Shown here in pieces: positions 53,729 to 63,313 of a stretch of DNA of 64,000 nucleotides. The position numbers and the translations under genes are program-made. The notes beneath the pieces are model-generated. The model was given only the letters and a program-made list of their open reading frames with translations, was not told where the DNA came from and ran no database searches. The number at the start of each line of letters is the position of its first letter. The first letter of the stretch is position 1. Source of the DNA: Thauera aromatica K172 (GTDB lineage: Bacteria > Pseudomonadota > Gammaproteobacteria > Burkholderiales > Rhodocyclaceae); contig NZ_CP028339.1 in the NCBI RefSeq assembly GCF_003030465.1, forward strand, positions 310,001 to 374,000. The letters are read 5' to 3'.

Positions 53729-54523
53729 TCATCCCGCCAGCGGGGCGAGCAGGTCGAGCAGTTCGCGCAGGAAGCCGAGCACGGCGCTGAAGTGCGACTG
53801 CAGGAAGCGGCCGAGGTCCATCATCAGCACCGCCAGCAGCACCAGGCCGACGCTGAGCGAGGCCGGCAGGCCGATGTTGAACACGGTGAGCTGGGGCGCG
53901 GAGCGGTTCAGGATGCCCAGCGTCAGATTCATGATCAGCAGCGGTGCCACCAGCGGCAGCGCCAGCAGCAGGCCGCTGGCGAAGATCGTCGCGCCGTAGC
54001 GCGCCAGCATGGCGAAGGCGCCCGGTTCGAGTCCGCCGAACCCCACCGGCAGGGTGGTGAAGCTGGCGGCGAGGATTTCCAGCACCACCAGGTGGCCGTC
54101 GAAGGCGAGAAACAGCAGCAGCGTCACCATGTGCAGCAGGCGCGACAGGATCATCGTGTTGGTGCCGGTGTCGGGCGAGAAGAAGGTGGCGAAGGCCAGG
54201 CCCATCTGCAGGCCGATGAACTCGCCCGCCGCCTGCACCGTGGCGAAGGCGACCTGCATCACGAGGCCGATCGCCACCCCGATCAGGATCTGCTCGAGCA
54301 CGATGCCGGCGCCCATCCAGGTAAACGGCCCGCCTGCGGGCAGGGGCGGCAGGGTGGGGGCAACCAGCACCGATACCAGGGCGGCGAGTCCGATTTTGGC
54401 CTGCGTCGGCACGCTGCTGTGGCCCCACAGCGGCGATGCGGCGAGAAACCCGGTGATGCGCGCGAACGGCCACAGGAAGGCGGTGATCCAGAGCTCGAGC
54501 TGGGCCGCGTCGACGGTGAACAT
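53729..54523 (-). CDS. fliR: Flagellar export gate protein FliR
   Basis: This 264-residue inner-membrane protein of the type III export gate has about six hydrophobic segments and the FliR signature AALVSVLVAPTLPPLP and LGILNRSAPQLTVFNIGLPA. It forms the export pore with FliP and FliQ. It is the last gene of the leftward fli operon in this window. Confidence 0.95.
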   Translation of the reverse strand: MFTVDAAQLELWITAFLWPFARITGFLAASPLWGHSSVPTQAKIGLAALVSVLVAPTLPPLPAGGPFTWMGAGIVLEQILIGVAIGLVMQVAFATVQAAGEFIGLQMGLAFATFFSPDTGTNTMILSRLLHMVTLLLFLAFDGHLVVLEILAASFTTLPVGFGGLEPGAFAMLARYGATIFASGLLLALPLVAPLLIMNLTLGILNRSAPQLTVFNIGLPASLSVGLVLLAVLMMDLGRFLQSHFSAVLGFLRELLDLLAPLAG

Positions 54524-54533
54524 CGGCGGGCGC

Positions 54534-54803
54534 TCAGCGCACCAGGGTCGGCAGGCTGGTGAACAGCTCGCGGGTGTAGGTGGTGATCAGTTCGAGCAGC
54601 CAGGGCCCGGCCAGCACCAGCACCGCGAACACCGCGAGGATCTTCGGGATGAACGACAGGGTCATCTCGTTGATCTGCGTCGCGGCCTGGAACAGGCTGA
54701 TCAGCAAGCCGGTGAGCAGGGCCATCAGGAGCATCGGCGCCGCCAGCAGGACCGCGGTCTGCATCGCCTTGTACGCCAGGGTCATCACCATTTCCGGGTT
54801 CAC
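54534..54803 (-). CDS. fliQ: Flagellar export gate protein FliQ
   Basis: This 89-residue protein has two membrane helices and the standard FliQ sequence from VNPEMVMTLAYKAMQT onward. The start is a GTG at 54803 with AGGAGA ahead; an ATG-started longer frame would add 24 non-family residues. It lies between fliP and fliR. Confidence 0.94.
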   Translation of the reverse strand: MNPEMVMTLAYKAMQTAVLLAAPMLLMALLTGLLISLFQAATQINEMTLSFIPKILAVFAVLVLAGPWLLELITTYTRELFTSLPTLVR

Positions 54804-54825
54804 GGGCGTGTCTCCTGGGAGCGTT

Positions 54826-55569
54826 TCAGACCTGGAAGCTCGCCGCCAGCGAGCCGATGATGAGCTGCCAGCCATCGACCAGCACGAACAGCATGAGCTT
54901 GAACGGCAGCGAGATCGTCGCCGGCGGCACCATCATCATGCCCAGCGACATCAGCACGCTCGCCACCACCAGGTCGATGATCAGGAACGGCAGGAAGATC
55001 GTGAACCCGATCTGGAATGCGGTCTTCAGCTCGCTGGTCACAAACGCCGGCACCATCACCTGCAGCGGCACGTCCTCCGGCCCCTGCATCGGGCCAGCGC
55101 CGGCGAGGCGGGCGAACAGCGCGAGGTCGGGCTCGCGCGTCTGCGCCATCATGAACTCGCGGAACGGCCCCTGGGCGATGCGCAGGAATTCGCCGAAATC
55201 GATCGTGCCCGCGGCCAGCGGCTGCCAGGCGCTGTCGTAGACCTGGGCCAGTACCGGCGACATCACGAACAGGGTCAGGAACAGCGCCAGCCCGAGCAGG
55301 ACCTGGTTCGGCGGCGCCGACTGGGTGCCGATCGCCATGCGCAGCAGGCTGAGCACGATGACGATGCGGGTGAAGCCGGTCATCATCAGCACCAGCGCGG
55401 GGAGGAAGGCCAGGCTCGACAGCAGCAGCAGGGTCTGCAGCGGAATCGACCACTGCTGGGCGCCGCCGCTCAGCGGCTGGCTGACGAGGCCGGGTAGCTG
55501 CTGGGCGAACAGCGGCAGGGGCAGGAGCAGGGTCAGCGCCAGCAGCCCGCCGGCGGCGAAGCGCTTCAC
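54826..55569 (-). CDS. fliP: Flagellar export gate protein FliP
   Basis: This 247-residue membrane protein has a cleavable signal (ending PLPLFA) and the FliP motifs [30 protein letters not shown] and [20 protein letters not shown]. It forms the core of the export gate. Its ATG overlaps the fliO stop. Confidence 0.95.
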   Translation of the reverse strand: MKRFAAGGLLALTLLLPLPLFAQQLPGLVSQPLSGGAQQWSIPLQTLLLLSSLAFLPALVLMMTGFTRIVIVLSLLRMAIGTQSAPPNQVLLGLALFLTLFVMSPVLAQVYDSAWQPLAAGTIDFGEFLRIAQGPFREFMMAQTREPDLALFARLAGAGPMQGPEDVPLQVMVPAFVTSELKTAFQIGFTIFLPFLIIDLVVASVLMSLGMMMVPPATISLPFKLMLFVLVDGWQLIIGSLAASFQV

Positions 55570-55961
55570 GGCGCCTCCGGCGGGTTGCCGGCGCCGGTGC
55601 GCGCGCGCAACTCGGTGGCGAAGCTCCGGGCCGGTGCCGCCGCTGCCGCCGGCGCGGGCTCGATGCGCTCGAGCAGGCGCACGCCGCCCGCGCCCACGCC
55701 GAGCACCAGCCAGCGCCCTTCCACCTCCACCACTTCGACGCGCTCGCGCCCGCCCAGCGCCAGCGTACCGACGCGGCGCAGCCGGCAGCCGGCGCCGGCG
55801 ACCCGCGCCGGGCCGAAGCGGCGCAGCAGCGCGGCGCAGGCGAAGATCAGCACGAGCACGAGGGCCAGCGCCGCGGCACTGCGACCGAACAGCGCCAGGC
55901 CAAACAGCGAGTCGGCGGCGCCGGCCTCGAGCGCGGCGGACGCGGCGGGGCTGGCGCTCAT
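55566..55961 (-). CDS. fliO: Flagellar biosynthesis protein FliO
   Basis: This 131-residue protein has one membrane helix (about residues 25-48) and a small cytoplasmic FliO domain. It assists FliP assembly. The alanine-rich ends carry no further motif. It overlaps fliN and fliP by four bases each. Confidence 0.85.
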   Translation of the reverse strand: MSASPAASAALEAGAADSLFGLALFGRSAAALALVLVLIFACAALLRRFGPARVAGAGCRLRRVGTLALGGRERVEVVEVEGRWLVLGVGAGGVRLLERIEPAPAAAAAPARSFATELRARTGAGNPPEAP

Positions 55962-56455
55962 CGCTGGTTGAGTTTCTGCACGCGCTCGGAAGGAGTGATG
56001 ATCTCGGTGATGCGGATGCCGTAGCGGTCCTCGATCACCACCACTTCACCCTGGGCGATCAGGTAGCCGTTGATCAGGATGTCCATTGGCTCGCCGGCGA
56101 GGCCCTCGAGCTCGACCACCGATCCCTGGGCGAGCTCGAGCAGCTGCTTGATCGTGATCCGGGCGCGGCCCAGCTCGACCGTCAGATGGACCGGAATGTC
56201 GAGGATCATCTCGAGGTCGCGCGCCTGCGCGGTGCCGGCGCTGCCCTGGGCGAGCGGGCGGAACACGTCCTCGCCGGCGCTGCGTGCGCTCGCTGCCGGC
56301 GCGGGCGCGGCAGGGGGCTCCACCGTGGCCTGCTGCTCGGCGAGCGCCGCCGCCCACGGATCGTCGTCGGCACCGGCCGCCGCCGCGCCCTGGTCCTGCT
56401 CGGCGAACGCCGCGGCCCAGTCGTCGTTGATGTCCGGTTGGGAGGGATCAGTCAT
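55958..56455 (-). CDS. fliN: Flagellar motor switch protein FliN
   Basis: This 165-residue protein has an acidic, low-complexity N-terminal half and a C-terminal SpoA domain (about residues 85-160) with [20 protein letters not shown]. It forms the lower C ring with FliM and FliG. It overlaps fliM by four bases. Confidence 0.94.
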   Translation of the reverse strand: MTDPSQPDINDDWAAAFAEQDQGAAAAGADDDPWAAALAEQQATVEPPAAPAPAASARSAGEDVFRPLAQGSAGTAQARDLEMILDIPVHLTVELGRARITIKQLLELAQGSVVELEGLAGEPMDILINGYLIAQGEVVVIEDRYGIRITEIITPSERVQKLNQR

Positions 56456-57486
56456 GCTTGGCTTTCCTTCGGTTTCGATGCGGCAAGGCCGGCCAGGGTG
56501 CCGGCCTGCGGGCCGTCGGGCACATGGTCGATGAGGCGGCGCACGCGCAGTGCGCGCTGGTCGCGCTGGCGACCGTACTCACATTCCATCACCGGCACGC
56601 CGTCGACCTTGGCGAGGATGGTTTCGGGCAGTTCGAGCGGCAGCACGTCGCCGGCTTTGAGCCCCAGCACCTGGGCGATGTGGCTCGGCAGGGTGGCGAA
56701 TTCGGCCACCAGCTCGACCTGCGAATGGCGCAGCTCCCCGGCCAGGCGCTGACGCCAGTTGCCGTCGCCGGTGCGGGCGTCGTTGAGCGGGTTGGTCAGC
56801 AGGTCGCGCAGCGGTGCGATCATCGTGTACGGCATGCAGATGTTGAAGCTGCTGGAGAGGTTGCCGACCTCGATGTTGAATACGGTGTTGACGACGATCT
56901 CGTTGGGCGAGTTGGTGATGTTGGCGAAGCGCGACTGCATCTCCGAGCGCAGATAGCTGATCTCGAGCGGATAGACCGCCTTCCAGGCTTCGCCGTAGGC
57001 CTCGATGGCGAGCGTCAGGATGCGCTGGATGATGCGCTGCTCGGTGTTGGTGAATTCCCGCCCTTCGGATTTCGCCAGGAAGCGTCCGTCGCCGCCGAAC
57101 AGGTTGTCGACCACCATGAACACCAGGCTGGGCGGGAACACTACCAGGGCCGAGCCGCGCAGGGGCTTGAGCGCGACCATGTTGATGTTCGCCGGCACCG
57201 GCACGTTGCGCGAGAACTCGCTGTAGCTCAGGTAGCGTACGCCATCGACGGTGATGTCGACGGTGCGCCGCATGAGGTTGAACAGCCCCATGCGGAACTG
57301 CCGCGCGAAACGCTCGTTGATGATGTCGAGCGTGTGCAGGCGATCGCGCACCACACGGTGCTGGGTGGCCGGATCGTAGCGGCGCAGGCGGGCCGCGGCG
57401 GGGCTGGGGGTGGCTTCGTTGTCGCCGCTGACACCCTTGAGCAGGGCATCGATCTCTTCCTGCGACAGCAGATCGTCCTGTGACAT
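56452..57486 (-). CDS. fliM: Flagellar motor switch protein FliM
   Basis: This 344-residue protein has an N-terminal CheY-binding segment (LLSQEEIDALLKGV, about residues 5-18), a central CheC-like domain and a C-terminal SpoA domain. It reverses motor rotation in response to CheY-P. It is full length. Confidence 0.95.
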   Translation of the reverse strand: MSQDDLLSQEEIDALLKGVSGDNEATPSPAAARLRRYDPATQHRVVRDRLHTLDIINERFARQFRMGLFNLMRRTVDITVDGVRYLSYSEFSRNVPVPANINMVALKPLRGSALVVFPPSLVFMVVDNLFGGDGRFLAKSEGREFTNTEQRIIQRILTLAIEAYGEAWKAVYPLEISYLRSEMQSRFANITNSPNEIVVNTVFNIEVGNLSSSFNICMPYTMIAPLRDLLTNPLNDARTGDGNWRQRLAGELRHSQVELVAEFATLPSHIAQVLGLKAGDVLPLELPETILAKVDGVPVMECEYGRQRDQRALRVRRLIDHVPDGPQAGTLAGLAASKPKESQA

Positions 57487-57501
57487 GGCGGGCGGCCGGG
57501 C

Positions 57502-57972
57502 TTACTGCACGATGAATTCGGTAAACAGCACGTCTTCGATGGCCGGGGCGGCGTGGACGCTCGAGAACGGCGCCTGCAGCACTGCGCGCATTTCGGCGAG
57601 CAAGGCCTCCTTGCCGCCGGGCGCGGTCAGCTCCGCGGCCTTGCGCCCCGGGAACAGCATCAGCAGGCGGCTGCGCACCTGCGGCATATGCTCGACCAGG
57701 GCCTGGCGGCTGCGCTCGTCGGCGACTTTCAGGCTGAGGCCGGTGTAGAGCAGGCGCGGCCCGTAATTGTCTTCGGGAAGATTGACCGTGAACGGTTCGA
57801 TGCGCACGAAGATCGGTGGCGGCGGCGCCTCGGGCGCGGCCGCGGTGGCGGCTTCGCTGCTGCGCGCGCCCATCAGGACGTACAAGGCCATGCCGGCGCC
57901 GGCCAGCGCCAGTGTCGCCAAGGCCAGCACGAGCATCAGCATTTTGCTCGAGCCGAACTTCGTTGCACTCAT
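57502..57972 (-). CDS. fliL: Flagellar basal body protein FliL
   Basis: This 156-residue protein has one membrane helix (about residues 12-32) and a periplasmic FliL domain with IEPFTVNLPE. It supports stator function. It follows the fliK gene after 126 bp and precedes fliM by 15 bp. Confidence 0.93.
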   Translation of the reverse strand: MSATKFGSSKMLMLVLALATLALAGAGMALYVLMGARSSEAATAAAPEAPPPPIFVRIEPFTVNLPEDNYGPRLLYTGLSLKVADERSRQALVEHMPQVRSRLLMLFPGRKAAELTAPGGKEALLAEMRAVLQAPFSSVHAAPAIEDVLFTEFIVQ

Positions 57973-58098
57973 CGGGTTCCCTTGATCATATCTGGATCAA
58001 CTCGGCAGTATCGCCTGCCGGAGGGCGTGGCGATGCCCCGAACAGGGGCACTGCAGCCGCCGTTCTTCCCGGTTTGCCCGGCCGCGGCGGGCGAACGC

Positions 58099-59592
58099 TC
58101 ATACATGGATGTCGACCCGTCCGGCGGCGAGCAGTGCCGCGGCGGCGGCTTGCACCGCGATGCCGGCTTCGCCGCCGTCATCCGGCGCCGCTTCACCGCC
58201 GCTGCGGCCGCCGGCGGTGAAGCCGGCGCTGCCCTGCGAGTCGCCGCGGCGGTCGCTGACTCCGGCTTCACCGAGCGTGATGCCCTGGCTGGCGAGCGCT
58301 TCGCGCAGCTGCGGGAGGGCCTGTTCGAGCGCGTCGCGCACCTGCACGTGGTGGGCGACGAACTGCAACTGGGCGCTGCGCTCGGTCATCGACAGCGTGA
58401 CCGACAGCGGGCCGAGTTCGGGCGGGCTCAGGCGCAGTTCGATCTGGCGCGCGCCGTCACGCCCGTGCACCAGCAGCTGCTGGCCGAGTTCGACCGGCCA
58501 CTGTGCGCTGCCGGGCAGATGGTGGAGGGTGGCGCTGGCTGGTGCCGCGGACGGGCCTGCAGGGGCCGCGCCAGCCACGGAGGCACCCGGGGCGGCGGTC
58601 GGCGGGGAAGCCGATACCGCTTCGGCTGCGATCGAGCCGAACGGAGCGGGGGCCGGGGAAGGCGCGTCGGTGGCCGGCAGTGCCATCGTTGCTGGGGCTG
58701 CGATGGTGGGTGCGCCGCCGTCCGCAGGCGTGGTGGCGCGGGAGGCGGATTCGTCGGCCGCTGCGGTCGCAAGGGCAGCGGCCGGCAGGACGGTTCCGGC
58801 CGGGGCGCTGCCGGTGGAGGCCGCTGTGCGGGCTGGCGCCGTTTCGCCGACGACGGGGGCCGTGCCGGGCAGTCCCGGCGGTGCGCTGTCGGCGCCGGCA
58901 GCGGCGAGGTTCGTGGTGATGCGGGTTGCGGGAGTCGTGCCGGGCAGCGCCGCGGCGATGGCGGCGCCGGCTGCACCGCGGTCGGTCGGCGCGACCGCCG
59001 CTGCAGGATCGCCAGGGAGTCCCGGTGCGGCCGCCGCCGCTGCCAGCGCTTCCGCCGCGTCCAGCCGAAGGCTGTCGCCTGCCGCCGTGGCGGGGGGAGT
59101 GGCTTGCGGGGGCAGGGAGACGTGCCCGGACGGGAGGGGCAGGGCTGTCGGGAGGGAGGGGGCTGCCGGGAGGGCGGCGGCAAGCTGCGACAGATCGGTT
59201 GCCGTGTCGTCGCTGCTTTCGTCTACGGGCGGTTCCGGAAGGAGGGAAGCGGCCGCCAGCGGATCTTCCGCCGCGGGCAGGGGAGGGACCTCCCCGGTTC
59301 CGGGCGCGACTGCGCCGAGCGCGGCCTGCAAGGCGGCGGCGAGTGCCGTCCGGCCGTCCTGGGGGGCGCTGCCCGGCGCGAAAGGCGCCGGGGGAATGGA
59401 TGGCGCTGTGGCCGGTGGCGCGCTTGGCGGCGTCGGGCTGCGGCCGGCGAGCGCTGCGCTCATTGCGCTGGCGAAAGTCGCGGGCGTTGCGCTGTCGCTG
59501 CTGCCGGCGCCAGGAAGCAGGGAAGCAGGGGCTCCGTTGGCGCCCTGAGTGGGGGCCATGCCGAGCAGAGTGTGAAGATCGATCATCGCCAT
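58099..59592 (-). CDS. fliK: Flagellar hook-length control protein FliK
   Basis: This protein of about 497 residues has a long Ala/Pro-rich flexible part (about residues 20-360) and a conserved C-terminal domain (about 370-460) with RQIELRLSPPELGPLSVTLS. It acts as a ruler and switches export from hook to filament proteins. The start MAMIDLHTLLGM at 59592 is chosen over upstream in-frame codons because it matches FliK beginnings. Long open frames on the other strand come from base composition. Confidence 0.9.
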   Translation of the reverse strand: MAMIDLHTLLGMAPTQGANGAPASLLPGAGSSDSATPATFASAMSAALAGRSPTPPSAPPATAPSIPPAPFAPGSAPQDGRTALAAALQAALGAVAPGTGEVPPLPAAEDPLAAASLLPEPPVDESSDDTATDLSQLAAALPAAPSLPTALPLPSGHVSLPPQATPPATAAGDSLRLDAAEALAAAAAAPGLPGDPAAAVAPTDRGAAGAAIAAALPGTTPATRITTNLAAAGADSAPPGLPGTAPVVGETAPARTAASTGSAPAGTVLPAAALATAAADESASRATTPADGGAPTIAAPATMALPATDAPSPAPAPFGSIAAEAVSASPPTAAPGASVAGAAPAGPSAAPASATLHHLPGSAQWPVELGQQLLVHGRDGARQIELRLSPPELGPLSVTLSMTERSAQLQFVAHHVQVRDALEQALPQLREALASQGITLGEAGVSDRRGDSQGSAGFTAGGRSGGEAAPDDGGEAGIAVQAAAAALLAAGRVDIHV

Positions 59593-59691
59593 GGTTGTCC
59601 TGCTCCGTGCTCGCGGGCATTCGGCCCGCATCGAAATCCGAAAGTGGCGCCGGAAGGGGTGCCGAAAGGGGCGCGCATGCCGTGCATCGGG

Positions 59692-60150
59692 TCAGCGTCC
59701 GCGCTGCGCCTGGCGCCGGGCCAGGCGTCCGGTCACCAACTCGTCGCTGGCGCGGAGTTCGGCGCGCTGTTCCAGCACCGCCTGCTGGAGCACGCGCCGG
59801 CTCGCCAGGGTGTCGTAGGACGCGACCCGGCGGCGGGCATTGTGCCAGTGTCGGATGCCGCCCTCCACTTTTTCATGCTGGGCGGCGAGTGCGTTGCGGG
59901 CGCTGTCGAGCGCGCTGTCGAGCGAGGCGAGGAAGCGCCGGTAATTGTCCACCAGCACCGGGTCGATGCCGCGCGCCATCGCCTGCTGCAGGCGCTCGAG
60001 GTATTCCTGGCGGTACTGCTCGAGCGCGCCGATGCGCGCCTCGATCTGCTGGGCGTCGCGGCGCTCCTGGCGCAGGGTGTCGCCGGCGCGGTCGCAGGCG
60101 CTGCGGGCGAGCTCGAGCAGGGTGTCGAGGGTATTGGGCGGCTTGCTCAT
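59692..60150 (-). CDS. fliJ: Flagellar export protein FliJ
   Basis: This 152-residue, almost entirely helical coiled-coil protein is the stalk of the FliI ATPase ring and an escort for chaperones. It overlaps the fliI stop by four bases. The arrangement fliH-fliI-fliJ is typical. Confidence 0.9.
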   Translation of the reverse strand: MSKPPNTLDTLLELARSACDRAGDTLRQERRDAQQIEARIGALEQYRQEYLERLQQAMARGIDPVLVDNYRRFLASLDSALDSARNALAAQHEKVEGGIRHWHNARRRVASYDTLASRRVLQQAVLEQRAELRASDELVTGRLARRQAQRGR

Positions 60151-61565
60151 CCGGCCGATTCTCCGAATAGTGCGGCGAGCGCCTGGTGCGAGCCTTCGAG
60201 CGCGGCGCAGTCGTCGATGCCTTGCTGGAGGAAGGCTTCGAGCGCGGGAAAGCGCGTCACCGCCTCGTCGAGCTGGGGGTCGTGGCCGGGCGTGTAGGCG
60301 CCGACCCCGATCAGGTCCTGGTTGCGCCGGTAGCGCGAGAACAGCTGCTTGAAGCGGCGCGCGCGGGCGAGATGGGCGGGGGGCACGATCTCGGTCATCA
60401 CCCGGCTGATCGAGGCTTCGATGTCGATCGCCGGGTAATGGCCGGCTTCGGCGAGCGAGCGCGCGAGCACGATGTGGCCGTCGAGGATCGCGCGCGCCGA
60501 GTCGGCGATCGGATCCTGCTGGTCGTCGCCCTCGGTGAGCACGGTGTAGAACGCGGTGATCGAGCCGGCGCCGCGGCGGCCGTTGCCGGCGCGCTCGACC
60601 AGCGCCGGCAGCTTCGCGAACACCGACGGCGGGTAACCCTTGGTCGCCGGCGGCTCGCCGATGGCGAGGGCGATCTCGCGCTGGGCCATCGCGTAGCGTG
60701 TCAGCGAGTCCATGATCAGGAGCACGTCGCGCCCTTCGTCGCGAAAATGCTCGGCGATGCGGGTCGCATAGGCCGCGCCCTGCAGGCGCTGCAGCGGCGA
60801 AGTGTCGGCCGGCGCGGCCACGACCACGGCGCGGCGCCGGCCCTCTTCGCCGAGGATGTTGTCGATGAAGTCCTGCACTTCGCGGCCGCGTTCGCCGATC
60901 AGGCCGACGACGATGACATCGGCGCGGGTGTAGCGCGCCATCATCCCGAGCAGGACCGACTTGCCGACCCCGGAACCGGCGAACAGGCCCATGCGCTGGC
61001 CGCGGCCGACGCTGAGCAAGGCGTTGATGGCGCGGATGCCGACGTCGATCGGTTCTTCGATCGGCGCACGTGCGAGCGGGTTCAGCGGCGGCGCCGCGAG
61101 CGGCGCGCGGGCGATGCCGTCGAAGGCGGGGCCGTCGTCGAGTGCTTCGCCGTTGCCGTCGACGACCCGCCCGAGGAGCGCCTCGCCGACCGGAAAGCGG
61201 CGCGCATCGTGCGCGGCGCTGCCGTCTTCGAGCGGAAACACGCGGGAGCCGGGCATCAGGCCGACGGTGTCGGCAAGCGGCATCAGGAACAGGCGCTCGC
61301 CGGCAAAGCCGACCACTTCGGCGGCGGCGGTGCGCGCTTTGCCGTCGGCGCCGGGCGGGAGTTCGATGCGGCAGGCGTTGCCGAGCGCGATGCGCAGGCC
61401 GATGACTTCGATCACCAGCCCGGTGGCGCGCACCACACGCCCGCTGCGATGCACCTGCGGGCAGTGCTCGACGCGGGCGCGCACGCGGCGCAGGGTGTCG
61501 CGCCAGCGCGCGCCGTGGGCGGCGGCGGCGGGCGAGGGCGGCGGCGCAACGGGCGATTCAGTCAT
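60147..61565 (-). CDS. fliI: Flagellum-specific ATPase FliI
   Basis: This 472-residue ATPase, related to F1-beta, drives flagellar export. Walker A is AGSGVGKS at residues 196-203, and [20 protein letters not shown] holds Walker B and the following helix. It overlaps fliH and fliJ. It is full length. Confidence 0.96.
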   Translation of the reverse strand: MTESPVAPPPSPAAAAHGARWRDTLRRVRARVEHCPQVHRSGRVVRATGLVIEVIGLRIALGNACRIELPPGADGKARTAAAEVVGFAGERLFLMPLADTVGLMPGSRVFPLEDGSAAHDARRFPVGEALLGRVVDGNGEALDDGPAFDGIARAPLAAPPLNPLARAPIEEPIDVGIRAINALLSVGRGQRMGLFAGSGVGKSVLLGMMARYTRADVIVVGLIGERGREVQDFIDNILGEEGRRRAVVVAAPADTSPLQRLQGAAYATRIAEHFRDEGRDVLLIMDSLTRYAMAQREIALAIGEPPATKGYPPSVFAKLPALVERAGNGRRGAGSITAFYTVLTEGDDQQDPIADSARAILDGHIVLARSLAEAGHYPAIDIEASISRVMTEIVPPAHLARARRFKQLFSRYRRNQDLIGVGAYTPGHDPQLDEAVTRFPALEAFLQQGIDDCAALEGSHQALAALFGESAG

Positions 61566-62307
61566 GGCCGTCGTGCTCGCTGTCGCCCTCGACGGGGCGG
61601 CGGCGGCGCAGCTGCGCCTTCACCGCCTTCCAGCGCGTCGCCCAGGTGGCGTCGAGTTCGCCGCCCGGGCTGACCAGGCGGCAATCGCCGCGTTGCAGGG
61701 CGTCGTCGGGCTGCAGCGTCCACCCCGCGGCCTGCAGCTCGCTGCCGAGATGGCGCTCGACCAGGCGGCAGTCCTGCGGATTAAGCCACAGGCGCGGCTG
61801 TCCCGCGGGTGCGGGGTCGCTGTGGAGCAGCAGGCGGACGATTTCCAGCACCTGCTGGGGGCGGGTGCGCAGGGCGTCGAAGGCGAGCTGGCGGCCGGTG
61901 GCGAGGGCGAGTTCGGCAAGCTCGTCGGCGACCATGTGGTCGAGTTCGCCGAGCGCTTCGCCGAATGCGCAGGCGAGGGTGCGCAAGGGTTCGAGCGTTT
62001 CCCGGCAGCGCCGCTCGAGTTCGGCCTCGGCCTCGGCGCGGCCTTCGGCGAGACCCCGGGCCAGCCCCTGGGCGCGGCCTTCGGCCAGTCCCTGCTCGAA
62101 GCCGGCGCTGCGTCCGGCCTCGAATCCGGCGCGGCGCTCGGCTTCGGCGGCATCGCGCCGGACCCGCTCGCGCCGCGCCGCGAGCACGGCCTCGTGCCCC
62201 GAAGGGGGTGCGCTGCGTCCGCCCGGCGCGGCCGTGGCGGGCGCGACGAACTCGTCGAGCTGCCAGCGATGCCAGGCCGCCGAGCCGGCGCCGCGCTTGT
62301 CAGACAT
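61558..62307 (-). CDS. fliH: Flagellar export regulator FliH
   Basis: This 249-residue protein has an N-terminal disordered part and a helical stretch with GxxxG-type repeats ([20 protein letters not shown], about residues 70-89). A C-terminal FliH/V-type ATPase E-subunit-like domain follows. It binds and restrains FliI. It overlaps both neighbours. Confidence 0.93.
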   Translation of the reverse strand: MSDKRGAGSAAWHRWQLDEFVAPATAAPGGRSAPPSGHEAVLAARRERVRRDAAEAERRAGFEAGRSAGFEQGLAEGRAQGLARGLAEGRAEAEAELERRCRETLEPLRTLACAFGEALGELDHMVADELAELALATGRQLAFDALRTRPQQVLEIVRLLLHSDPAPAGQPRLWLNPQDCRLVERHLGSELQAAGWTLQPDDALQRGDCRLVSPGGELDATWATRWKAVKAQLRRRRPVEGDSEHDGHD

Positions 62308-63313
62308 AGGCGTCGTCTCCGCCGCCGAGCACGATCTCGCCGCTCTCGGCGAGGCGGCGCACGACCTGCAGGATCGTCTTCTGCTCGGCCTCGACCTGCG
62401 ACAGCCGCACCGGGCCGCGGGCGTCGATGTCCTCGCGCAGGAGGTCGGCGGCGCGCTGCGACATGTTGCGCATGAACTTGTCGAGCAGCTCCGACGGCGC
62501 GCCCTTGAGCGCGACCGACAGCGCGTTCGGGTCGATGTCCTTGAGGATCAGCTGGATTGCGCGGTCGTCGAGTTCGAGCAGGTTCTCGAACAGGAACATC
62601 TCGTCGATGATCTTCTGCGCCAGGCCTTCGTTGTAGGCGCGCACGGTCTCGATCACCGATTCCTCGGTGGCCGAGTTCATCAGGTTCAGGATCTCGGCCG
62701 CGGTGCGCACGCCGCCCATCTTGCTGCGCTTGATGTTCTGGCCGTCGAGCAGGCCCGACAGCACCTCGGTGAGCTCCTGCAGCGCGCTCGGCTGCACCCC
62801 GCTGAAAGTCGCCACGCGCAGCATGACGTCGTTGCGCTGCTTTTCCGGGAAGTGCTCGAGCACCTGCGCCGCCTGGCGGCGTTCGAGGTGGATCAGCACG
62901 GTGGCGATCACCTGCGGGTGCTCCTCCCGGATCAGGTCGGCCACCACCGAAGCTTCCATCAGGTTCAGCGCATCGATGCCCGAGGACGATTCGGACTGTT
63001 CGAAAATGTCCTCGATCAGGCTGGTGGCGCGCTCGGTGCCGAGCGCCTTCATCAACACCGAGCGGATGCGGTCGCTGGAGTTCAGGTTGAGCGCGGTGAA
63101 TTCCTCGGTCTCGGCGTGGAAGCTGGCGAGCACGGCGCGCATTTCCTCGTGCGAGACCTGCTCGAGCGTGGCCATTTCCTTGGTCACGCGCTGGATTTCG
63201 GTGGCGGACAGGAACTTGAAGACTTCGGCGGCGACATCCTCGTCGAGCGCCAGCAGCAGGATCGCGCTGCGGCGCAGGCCGGGGATCGACTGTCCGGGCG
63301 GCGGGTTACTCAC
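62300..63313 (-). CDS. fliG: Flagellar motor switch protein FliG
   Basis: This 337-residue C-ring protein has the three FliG domains. The central segment contains EHPQVIATVLIHLERRQAAQ. The C-terminal charged residues that meet the stator are in RAIQLILKDIDPNALSVALK. It overlaps fliF and fliH. Confidence 0.96.
   Translation of the reverse strand: MSNPPPGQSIPGLRRSAILLLALDEDVAAEVFKFLSATEIQRVTKEMATLEQVSHEEMRAVLASFHAETEEFTALNLNSSDRIRSVLMKALGTERATSLIEDIFEQSESSSGIDALNLMEASVVADLIREEHPQVIATVLIHLERRQAAQVLEHFPEKQRNDVMLRVATFSGVQPSALQELTEVLSGLLDGQNIKRSKMGGVRTAAEILNLMNSATEESVIETVRAYNEGLAQKIIDEMFLFENLLELDDRAIQLILKDIDPNALSVALKGAPSELLDKFMRNMSQRAADLLREDIDARGPVRLSQVEAEQKTILQVVRRLAESGEIVLGGGDDAYV

Noticed and set aside
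57553-60297. Long plus-strand open frame across fliL and fliK
   Set aside because: Its product is Gly/Arg-rich without domains, and it is the complement of well-supported flagellar genes.
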